Positions 1 through 4,905 of a DNA stretch of 6,906 nt are shown here, one piece after another. Every line of letters begins with the position of its first letter. The stretch's first letter is position 1. The stretch is from Muribaculaceae bacterium. Lineage in GTDB: Bacteria; Bacteroidota; Bacteroidia; Bacteroidales; Muribaculaceae. Below the pieces are notes generated by a model. That model saw nothing but the letters and a program-made list of their open reading frames with translations, was not told where the DNA came from and did not search any database. The DNA lies in the NCBI GenBank assembly GCA_016287065.1, contig JAEEVB010000130.1, forward strand, positions 1 to 6,906, read 5' to 3'. Both the position numbers and the translations under genes were made by a program.

Positions 1-63
1 GTCCTTGATGGTCTGTACGCCAACATTTAAATCTTTAACTACTTTACTTATTTTTATACGCAT
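1..63 (-). CDS. infB: Translation initiation factor IF-2, N-terminal fragment (runs off the window)
   Basis: The complement of 63-61 is ATG, and the frame stays open for 21 codons to the window edge. It begins M-R-I-K-I-S-K-V-V-K-D-L-N-V-G-V, which resembles the usual start of Bacteroidota IF-2: a short basic strand followed by a K-DLNVG-type segment of the IF2 N-terminal domain. IF-2 is the GTPase that delivers initiator fMet-tRNA to the 30S subunit and promotes 50S joining; its GTPase core lies outside the window. The gene follows nusA on the same strand, as in the widely conserved rimP-nusA-infB operon, and this order is strong support for so short a piece. The gap to nusA is 101 bp. The roughly 40 bases before the ATG are very A/T-rich with no Shine-Dalgarno sequence, as is usual in this phylum. 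Confidence 0.88.
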   Translation of the reverse strand, partial: MRIKISKVVKDLNVGVQTIKD

Positions 64-130
64 AGATAAAATTTTAAAATCAGTTTAAATGAGAAACTTA
101 AGTGGCCGATGTGGCGAAACGCATCTTGCC

Positions 131-149
131 GGCAGCCATGATGGCGGCC
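131..149 (-). other. Small imperfect stem-loop in the nusA-infB gap
   Basis: Read on the minus strand, GGCCGCC, a 5-base loop ATCAT and GGCTGCC form a 7-bp stem with one C-T mismatch. Flanking CTTG and CAAG could extend the helix past a 3-base bulge. No T-tract follows, so it does not look like an intrinsic terminator. It may be an mRNA processing or stability element between nusA and infB, or chance in a GC-rich patch. Confidence 0.3.
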
Positions 150-164
150 AAGAAAACGGCAGGC

Positions 165-1427
165 TTACTCCTCAAACTCGGCTTTGAGCACGTTGAGCAC
201 GTTGTCCACCGTGTCTTCTTCGAGGTCGGCCTTGTCGATGAGTTCTTCACGAGGCATGCGCAGCACAGCCTTGGCAGTGGCGCAACCCATGTTCTTCAGG
301 GCCTCGATCACCCACTCGTCGATCTCATCCTTGAACTCGTCGAGGTAGATGTCTTCCTCTTCAGAGTCGAGGTCGCGATATACGTCGATCATGTAGCCTG
401 TGAGCATTGAAGCCAGCTTGATGTTGAGACCACCCTTACCAATGGCGAGCGACACCTCTTCGGGTTTCAGGAACACCTCGGCACGCTTGCCCTCCTCGTC
501 GAGTCTTATCGACGATATCTTGGCGGGGCTCAAGGCGCGCTGGATGAACAGCTGCGGATTGGTGGTGAAGTTGATGACGTCGATGTTCTCGTTGCGCAAT
601 TCACGCACGATGCCATGAATGCGTCCACCCTTCACGCCCACGCAAGCGCCGACGGGGTCGATGCGGTCGTCGTAGCTCTCAACGGCAATCTTGGCACGCT
701 CGCCGGGGATGCGGGCCACGGCACGAATCACGATGAGGCCATCGTGAATCTCGGGCACCTCAAGCTCGAACAGACGGCGCAGGAACTGCTCGCTCGTGCG
801 CGACACGGTGATCTTGGGATTGTTATTCTTGTTGTCGACATTGTGGATGACGGCGCGCACCGTCTCGCCCTTGCGGTAGATGTCGGTAGGAATCTGCTGA
901 TCCTTGGGCAGGAGCAGCTCGTTCTTGTCGTCGTCGAGCAGCAGCACTTCGCGCTTCCACACCTGATAGACCTCGCCGCTCACCAGTTCGCCCTCAAGGT
1001 CTTTGAACTTGGTGTAGATGGCATCCTTCTGCAGGTCCAGAATCTTGCTGGCAAGCGTCTGGCGCAGGTTGAGGATAGCACGGCGGCCAAACTTGGCAAA
1101 GTCGATCTTGCGGGTATGCTCCTCGCCAATTTCACAGTCGGGGTCGGGGCTGTCGACGTCGTTGCGAGCATCGGTCAACCCAATCTGGCAGTTCTCGTTC
1201 TCGACTTCACCGTCGGGCACCACCTCAAGATTCTGATAAATCTCGCAGTCGCCCTTGTCGGGGTTCATGATCACGTCGAAGTTCTCGTCGCTGCCAAACA
1301 TCTTGGCGAGCACACTGCGGAACGACTCCTCGAGCACGCTAATCATCGTGGTCTTGTCGATGTTCTTCAGTTCTTTAAATTCGGCAAATCTGTCGGCCAT
1401 GTCGACAGTTTCAACTTTCTTAGCCAT
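165..1427 (-). CDS. nusA: Transcription termination/antitermination factor NusA
   Basis: NusA (420 aa, cytoplasmic) binds RNA polymerase and nascent RNA, and modulates pausing, intrinsic and Rho termination and antitermination. Domains in order: N-terminal RNAP-binding domain about 1-135, including a conserved stretch FAKFGRRAILNLRQTLASKI near 110-129; S1 RNA-binding domain about 146-212; KH1 about 235-300 with the GVKGGR loop at 264-269; KH2 about 305-365 with the GKGG loop at 330-333; and a short helical, helix-hairpin-helix-like C-terminus about 372-420. It lacks the extra acidic repeats of the longer enterobacterial NusA; about 420 aa is the usual length for Bacteroidota. The ATG at 1427 lies 3 bp after the rimP stop, so the two genes are surely co-transcribed, perhaps with translational coupling. 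Residues 86-100 form an acidic, D/P-rich segment that may be a flexible insertion. Stop is TAA. Confidence 0.97.
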   Translation of the reverse strand: MAKKVETVDMADRFAEFKELKNIDKTTMISVLEESFRSVLAKMFGSDENFDVIMNPDKGDCEIYQNLEVVPDGEVENENCQIGLTDARNDVDSPDPDCEIGEEHTRKIDFAKFGRRAILNLRQTLASKILDLQKDAIYTKFKDLEGELVSGEVYQVWKREVLLLDDDKNELLLPKDQQIPTDIYRKGETVRAVIHNVDNKNNNPKITVSRTSEQFLRRLFELEVPEIHDGLIVIRAVARIPGERAKIAVESYDDRIDPVGACVGVKGGRIHGIVRELRNENIDVINFTTNPQLFIQRALSPAKISSIRLDEEGKRAEVFLKPEEVSLAIGKGGLNIKLASMLTGYMIDVYRDLDSEEEDIYLDEFKDEIDEWVIEALKNMGCATAKAVLRMPREELIDKADLEEDTVDNVLNVLKAEFEE

Positions 1428-1430
1428 AGT

Positions 1431-1907
1431 TTACTTAATCTGTATGATATTTTTAATGTATTTGATTTCGCTGTATTTCAGTTCGCGGGCCACATCCACC
1501 ATTTCGGGGCGTTTCTTGCCCTCGAGTTTCATCTTGGTGGGGATGGTGAGCGTGAAGGCGTCGTCGCCGGCGTCACCCAGCACGCCCTTGAGCTTCTCGC
1601 CGCCTGTGGTGAGCACTTCTACCTCGCCACCACGGTTCTTCACATAGTGCTGACGCACCTTGAAGGGCTCGGAGATGCCATAGCCGCCCACGGTGAGCTC
1701 GTAGTCTTCCTTGTCGCGGTCGAAGGCGGCCAGCACGACGTCGTTCACACGCACGCAGTCGTCGAAGTCTACGCCCTGCATCCCGTCGATGGTCACTTCT
1801 ACCACAGCCTCTTGGTGGTCGATGGCTACATCTACCAGAAACAGGTCGGTGCCTTGGAGAGCCTCTTCAACCACTTGGGTGAGTTTTTCTTTGTCGATCG
1901 TCTTCAT
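1431..1907 (-). CDS. rimP: Ribosome maturation factor RimP
   Basis: RimP (158 aa from the ATG at 1907) assists late assembly of the 30S ribosomal subunit. The N-terminal alpha/beta domain (about 1-80) carries the family's VDFDDCVRVN segment at 46-55, and the C-terminal SH3-like domain spans about 85-158. The usual SPG-L-RPL junction is read here as GGYGISEPF at 74-82, a form I associate with Bacteroidota RimP. An in-frame GTG lies two codons upstream (1913), but ATG-AAG-ACG is the better start. It is the first gene of the rimP-nusA-infB operon, with nusA starting 3 bp after its stop. A strong promoter lies at 1969-1999, giving a leader of about 55-60 nt. The identification rests on fold-level motifs plus invariant neighbours. 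Confidence 0.95.
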   Translation of the reverse strand: MKTIDKEKLTQVVEEALQGTDLFLVDVAIDHQEAVVEVTIDGMQGVDFDDCVRVNDVVLAAFDRDKEDYELTVGGYGISEPFKVRQHYVKNRGGEVEVLTTGGEKLKGVLGDAGDDAFTLTIPTKMKLEGKKRPEMVDVARELKYSEIKYIKNIIQIK

Positions 1908-1927
1908 AGTCACAAATTGCTAATAAA

Positions 1928-1956
1928 GAAGAGGAAGCACTGTTGCCCCCTCTTTC
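1928..1956 (-). promoter_or_regulatory. Possible stem-loop in the rimP operon leader
   Basis: On the minus strand GAAAGAGG (1956-1949) can pair with CCTCTTC (1934-1928), 7 bp with one bulged A and a loop of about 14 bases. It lies inside the predicted 5' leader of rimP, 21 bases before the ATG. In E. coli this operon is feedback-regulated by NusA, so a leader structure could matter, but nothing in the sequence proves it. Confidence 0.3.
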
Positions 1957-1968
1957 GATTTTGCAGTG

Positions 1969-1999
1969 CAAAGGTAGTGATAATCTTTTATATAACAAA
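1969..1999 (-). promoter_or_regulatory. Primary-type Bacteroidota promoter for rimP-nusA-infB
   Basis: On the minus strand TTTG (1999-1996) is followed by exactly 19 bases and then TACCTTTG (1976-1969). This matches the known Bacteroidota sigma-ABfr consensus TTTG-N19-TAnnTTTG completely. Transcription should begin near 1963, about 55-60 nt before the rimP ATG. It is the only good promoter upstream of the three-gene operon. Confidence 0.85.
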
Positions 2000-2057
2000 A
2001 TGCCACCCCCTCACAAGCCTCACCAGCACCTATTTAACCTGAAATTTTATATTTATT

Positions 2058-2065
2058 TATATTTG
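2058..2065 (+). promoter_or_regulatory. Possible plus-strand -7 element
   Basis: TATATTTG matches the TAnnTTTG -7 consensus perfectly on the plus strand, pointing away from rimP towards the repeat array. The expected TTTG is missing at the 19-base spacing; the nearest approximation is TTTA at 2033-2036 with a 21-base spacer. The stretch is A/T-rich, so chance occurrence is quite possible. Confidence 0.25.
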
Positions 2066-2090
2066 TTTTTAAATTATTAACTCTATTTCT

Positions 2091-2126
2091 CGGAGATCTC
2101 AGAGACGTCGGAGGAGTCAGAGGACT
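2091..2126. repeat. Array of four degenerate 9-bp repeats (two 18-bp units)
   Basis: The plus strand reads CGGAGATCT, CAGAGACGT, CGGAGGAGT, CAGAGGACT without gaps, pattern C(G/A)GAGRNNT. CGGAG and CAGAG alternate, giving a higher-order 18-bp period repeated twice. A weaker relative, CTAACTGAG, follows at 2127-2135. GAGTC-AGAG-GACTC inside the array can fold into a 5-bp hairpin. It is noncoding, in the rimP/DUF805-gene gap just beside the terminator at 2152. I see no coding or mobile-element explanation. Confidence 0.7.
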
Positions 2127-2140
2127 CTAACTGAGGGAAA

Positions 2141-2186
2141 CGGTACAAAACAGTGCCGGGCCCATGAGGACTCGGCACTTGTTTTA
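2141..2186 (-). terminator. Rho-independent terminator of the GYF_2/DUF805 gene, possibly bidirectional
   Basis: AGTGCCG (2152-2158) and CGGCACT (2173-2179) form a perfect 7-bp stem with a 14-base loop. Flanking AAAAC on the left and TTGTTTT on the right extend the symmetry with a single-base bulge, so each strand ends in a T-rich run after the stem. On the minus strand it lies 27 bases after the TAA at 2207. The two-sided T-tracts would also stop a plus-strand transcript. Confidence 0.75.
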
Positions 2187-2206
2187 TGAGTATGAATTAT
2201 GAATGC

Positions 2207-2998
2207 TTACTGATATTTGGGCGAGGGGCCATACTGGTTGGTGCCCCGGTCGCTGTCGAGCAAGGTAAACACGAAAATCACGATGCTCAAAATGGTTCCA
2301 ATTGTACCCAATATCGAGAGAACGACGAACCATCCGCTGCCCGACGACATGATCGCACTCAACATTGCTGACTCGTTGTTATAGAAGTGCAGCGCAGTGC
2401 CAAAGAGCGAGAACATGGCAGCGATGTACAGACCCATTGTCACCGCACCCAGAATGACATTGGCGCCAACCCACCAGCCCGTGCGGTTGGTGTCGTGCAA
2501 GCGACGCACCTGAACGGCATAGGCCGGTAACAATACCACCAGGCCTCCGACACCACAAGTTACCAGCGTAAGCAAGAAGCAGAACAGCATGAACCACCAG
2601 TACTCGCTGCGGCGGGCACGGCCAGAGAAATCGACATACTTCTTGAAGCAGATGCTAATAGCCTCGCCAAAGCCCACCTGAGGACGCTCGCCATTATAGT
2701 AAGGCTGCTGGTAACCAGGCTGCTGATACTGTTGCTGGTAACCTTGCTGATATTGCTGCTGATAGCCCTGCTGGTATTGCGGCTGTGCATACTGCGGTTG
2801 CTGATATTGAGGCTGCTGATACTGCGGTTGCTGGTAAGAGAAGAGCGAGGCAAGCTCGGGCATATCGGCTGCACGCATCCAACTTGGCATTCCCGTGCGC
2901 CACACAAGCGTGTCGGCCACCATGCCATTAGCCACAAGCTGATCCATAGTGAACGGACCCAGGCGCTGATTATTGATGAAAAGATAATACTGGTTCAC
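2207..2998 (-). CDS. Membrane protein with GYF_2 (DUF4339) domain, Q/Y-rich linker and DUF805 domain
   Basis: This is a 263-aa inner-membrane protein of unknown function. Residues 3-53 form a GYF_2/DUF4339 domain: YYLFINNQRLGPF at 4-16, then VWRTGMPSW at 32-40 and PEL at 47-49, including the tryptophans typical of the domain. Residues 55-101 are a low-complexity linker of QQPQY, QQGY and QQQY units. Residues 108-263 are DUF805, with the family signatures FSGRARRSEYWWF (124-136), RRLHDTNRTGWW (165-176) and the ending LDSDRGTNQYGPSP (247-260). Three or four hydrophobic stretches (about 134-160, 176-200, 222-247) are probable membrane segments. The start is GTG at 2998; the only upstream in-frame codons before a stop at 3017-3019 are poor starts, and GTG places Met directly before the GYF_2 strand. 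It is transcribed alone, with promoter at 3048-3078 and terminator at 2141-2186. GYF_2 domains are thought to bind peptides; the partner here is unknown. Confidence 0.93.
   Translation of the reverse strand: MNQYYLFINNQRLGPFTMDQLVANGMVADTLVWRTGMPSWMRAADMPELASLFSYQQPQYQQPQYQQPQYAQPQYQQGYQQQYQQGYQQQYQQPGYQQPYYNGERPQVGFGEAISICFKKYVDFSGRARRSEYWWFMLFCFLLTLVTCGVGGLVVLLPAYAVQVRRLHDTNRTGWWVGANVILGAVTMGLYIAAMFSLFGTALHFYNNESAMLSAIMSSGSGWFVVLSILGTIGTILSIVIFVFTLLDSDRGTNQYGPSPKYQ
2696..2836 (-). repeat. In-frame short tandem repeat encoding the Q/Y-rich linker
   Basis: Residues 55-101 read as Y, then QQPQY three times, AQPQY, QQGY, QQQY, QQGY, QQQY, QQPGY and QQPY. The DNA shows matching CTG/CTGATA/CTGCGG tandem units. 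Such 12-15-bp repeats can change copy number by slippage without breaking the frame, because the units are multiples of three. Confidence 0.85.
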
Positions 2999-3047
2999 AA
3001 TCGTAGAATTTATGAGTTAATAATTTAGTTTTTTGTTTATAATTGCA

Positions 3048-3078
3048 CAAATTTAGGCATTTTGCTTAACAAATACAA
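3048..3078 (-). promoter_or_regulatory. Probable promoter of the GYF_2/DUF805 gene
   Basis: On the minus strand TAAATTTG (3055-3048) is a perfect TAnnTTTG -7 element. A TTG (3078-3076) stands 20 bases upstream as an imperfect -33 element. The predicted leader is about 45 nt, A/T-rich, with no Shine-Dalgarno sequence. Confidence 0.55.
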
Positions 3079-3138
3079 CCCTACGCCCTATTTTCACATA
3101 GCAACAGGCTGCTTTTCATGCATTAGACAACACTCAGT

Positions 3139-3154
3139 GTGCAAAAGGTTGCAC
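3139..3154. other. Perfect 6-bp inverted repeat upstream of the DUF805 promoter
   Basis: GTGCAA, AAGG, TTGCAC: perfect arms around a 4-base centre, about 60 bp upstream of the predicted -33 element of the DUF805 gene and 30 bp beyond the SSS terminator. It could be a protein-binding half-site pair or chance. No T-tract follows on either strand. Apart from this I see nothing definite in 3079-3183. Confidence 0.3.
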
Positions 3155-3183
3155 CACTACCCCACTTTTTTCCATCATTTTAG

Positions 3184-3223
3184 AAAAAAATGGCTGGAAT
3201 GCCATGATAGCCTCCAGCCATTT
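3184..3223 (-). terminator. Rho-independent terminator of the SSS symporter gene
   Basis: AAATGGCTGGA (3188-3198) and TCCAGCCATTT (3213-3223) give a perfect 11-bp stem with a 14-base loop. On the minus strand it is followed by a run of Ts that continues to 3184, then TCT. It lies 29 bases beyond the SSS stop codon at 3253. Confidence 0.9.
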
Positions 3224-3252
3224 ATGATTTATTGAGCGGGCACACACCCACC

Positions 3253-4749
3253 CTATTTCACTGAATGCGAATAATCTCGCCAAGGTGTGAACACCACAAG
3301 AATCTCAATGATGACTCCGTAATAGAACGCATCGCCGGGCAGCGACAGGAATTTTGCCGCAAGCATAGCCACAACGCCAATGACCATGGCAAGCAAGATG
3401 CGGCGCTGGCCAAACCGCCCGTGCAACCACAAGGCGAAACACAGCGGCAAGAGTATGGAAACAGCCCGCAGTCCCAGCGAGAGGAAGCCCAAATCGTTGA
3501 TGAACGTGTTGCTGCACAACAGGGCTATCACAACGGCAATCACCAGTACCACAGCAATTGACAGCCTCATGAGCAAGAGTTGCGAATAGCGCGCGGCACG
3601 GCGTGTGAGATTGCCATATACATCACGCACCAGGATGGTAGCCACACCCAGCGAAAGACCGCTGGCACAGCCCATGATGTTGATGAGCAAGGTGCCTAGC
3701 ATAATGCCACCCAGCCATGCCGGCAAGTGCTGCAAGATGAATGCAGGGAAAGCCTGTGCCGTGTTTTCGATGACCCCAATGCCATGCGGCAAGACTCCGC
3801 CTGCCGCCTGAATGGCCTGGAACTCGTCGGCAGTGACATAGTGCCCGCGCATATAGATGCCCACCATGGTGCACGCCGCACCGATGACGGGCAGGCAGAT
3901 GGCACAAATCAAGGCGCCGCGACGGGCATGGCGCGTTGATGCCGCCGACCAGATGCACTGGGCATAGGTCTGCGTTGAAACCACGCCCAAAATAAGCGAC
4001 AAGCAACCGCCTAAATCCTTGAACACTCCACGCGCCACCAGATTGCCATAGCGCTGATGAATAGCCTCGGCATCGGTCAAGCCGTTGAGATCACCCAGGG
4101 CTGTCGACTGATAGATGCCCTCCACCCCATCGCGCAAGCCCGAAAAACCGTCGGCCATGTGCCACACAATCACACCGGCCGCCAGCGAACTCAAGTAGAG
4201 CAAGAGCATCTTCACGATGCCGCTCACACCCGCACTGCGAATGCCGCCAAACAACACGAACAGCATGATGAGCACAGCGCCCGCCACCGAGGCCCAGAGC
4301 ATGGGAATGGAGAAGAAACTGCTAATCATGGCGCCCGACGAGAGCACCTGCGACACGATGCTGATGAAGATGCCCACCATGCACAACACCGAGCCCACCG
4401 TCTCGGCCTTGCGGCCATACTCGTTCCTAATGACCTCGAGCAAGGTGCTGCAGCCACTGCGGCGCAACGGACCGGCATAGACATAGCCCAGCAACAACGA
4501 GCCAATAGCAGCACCCAAGGTGAACCACCAGGCCGAGAGGCCGTAGCAGAACGCCAGCTGTGCCGTTCCGATGGTCGACTGACCACCCGCCATGGTCCCG
4601 AGCAGGGCACCGCCCACAAGCCAGGTGCGCGATGTGCCACCCGTGATGAAACCATGCGCATCGGTGACTTTTCGTCCCGACCACCAACTCACCACGAGCA
4701 ACAATGCCACAGTGAGCAAAACGCCTAAGATGTGAACCGATGTTATCAT
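3253..4749 (-). CDS. Sodium:solute symporter (SSS) family transporter
   Basis: This 498-aa, strongly hydrophobic protein has about 13 apparent membrane helices, the size and pattern of the SSS/SLC5 family (PutP, vSGLT, PanF). Family-like features include the first helix region VALLLVVSWWSGRKVTDAHGF (14-34), the glycine-rich segment GTMAGGQSTIGTAQLAF (51-67), and a segment ending in ATILVRDVY (370-378) that corresponds to the A-x-x-x-x-x-D-x-Y end of helix 8 in PutP/vSGLT. SSS proteins import small solutes with sodium; the substrate here cannot be told. In an ungapped hand alignment anchored on DVY 376-378, the hydroxyl sodium ligands of PutP/vSGLT fall on Gly360 and Cys361. The gene starts at ATG 4749, ends in TAG, and has its own promoter (4781-4811) and terminator, so it is probably monocistronic. 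It follows two POT transporters on the same strand, perhaps a small-solute uptake cluster. Confidence 0.9.
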   Translation of the reverse strand: MITSVHILGVLLTVALLLVVSWWSGRKVTDAHGFITGGTSRTWLVGGALLGTMAGGQSTIGTAQLAFCYGLSAWWFTLGAAIGSLLLGYVYAGPLRRSGCSTLLEVIRNEYGRKAETVGSVLCMVGIFISIVSQVLSSGAMISSFFSIPMLWASVAGAVLIMLFVLFGGIRSAGVSGIVKMLLLYLSSLAAGVIVWHMADGFSGLRDGVEGIYQSTALGDLNGLTDAEAIHQRYGNLVARGVFKDLGGCLSLILGVVSTQTYAQCIWSAASTRHARRGALICAICLPVIGAACTMVGIYMRGHYVTADEFQAIQAAGGVLPHGIGVIENTAQAFPAFILQHLPAWLGGIMLGTLLINIMGCASGLSLGVATILVRDVYGNLTRRAARYSQLLLMRLSIAVVLVIAVVIALLCSNTFINDLGFLSLGLRAVSILLPLCFALWLHGRFGQRRILLAMVIGVVAMLAAKFLSLPGDAFYYGVIIEILVVFTPWRDYSHSVK

Positions 4750-4776
4750 TGATTCTGGTAGGTTTTTCGGTTTGCG

Positions 4777-4827
4777 GGTGCAAAATTACAGATTATTTGT
4801 CCAACAACAAAAAGACCGGGAGACAAA
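4777..4827. repeat. Copy A of duplicated terminator-promoter unit
   Basis: These 51 bases match 6550-6600 at 50 positions; the one difference is T at 4800 versus G at 6573. Weaker identity continues through the rest of the hairpin to 4842 (60 of 66 overall). The unit holds the promoter of the downstream gene and the 3' half of the upstream gene's terminator. Here it separates POT1 from the SSS gene. Confidence 0.95.
4781..4811 (-). promoter_or_regulatory. Promoter of the SSS symporter gene
   Basis: TTTG (4811-4808), 19 bases, then TAATTTTG (4788-4781) on the minus strand: a full match to the Bacteroidota consensus. The start site should be near 4775, giving a short leader of about 25 nt. The TTTG is the end of the T-tract of the POT1 terminator, so the two signals overlap. 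Confidence 0.85.
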
Positions 4828-4842
4828 GATGGTGCCTCCCGG
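4806..4842 (-). terminator. Rho-independent terminator of POT1
   Basis: The RNA-sense arms CCGGGAGGCA and TGTCTCCCGG (positions 4842-4833 and 4825-4816) form a 10-bp stem with one G-U pair around the 7-base loop CCATCTT. TCTTTTTGTT follows. It lies 63 bases after the POT1 stop codon at 4906. Confidence 0.9.
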
Positions 4843-4905
4843 TGCGTTATGGGTATTATTCAGGAAAATGTAACAAGTGTCGCACCCTGCATAACCAGAT
4901 GTGGA

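Noticed and set aside
1908..1913. GTG at 1913 as an earlier rimP start
   Set aside because: The ATG two codons later is a standard start in the expected place relative to the RimP fold; GTG would add only two residues without benefit.
615..2042. 475-codon open frame on the plus strand
   Set aside because: It is antisense to nusA and rimP, His/Val/Leu-rich without any domain, and runs into the rimP promoter. It is a by-product of GC-rich codon use on the other strand.
2091..2135. CRISPR array
   Set aside because: The units are only 9 or 18 bp, contiguous and degenerate, with no spacers of normal size and no cas genes.
4057..4728. 223-codon open frame on the plus strand
   Set aside because: It is fully antisense to the SSS gene, with low-complexity His/Gln/Ala-rich translation and no promoter in front.
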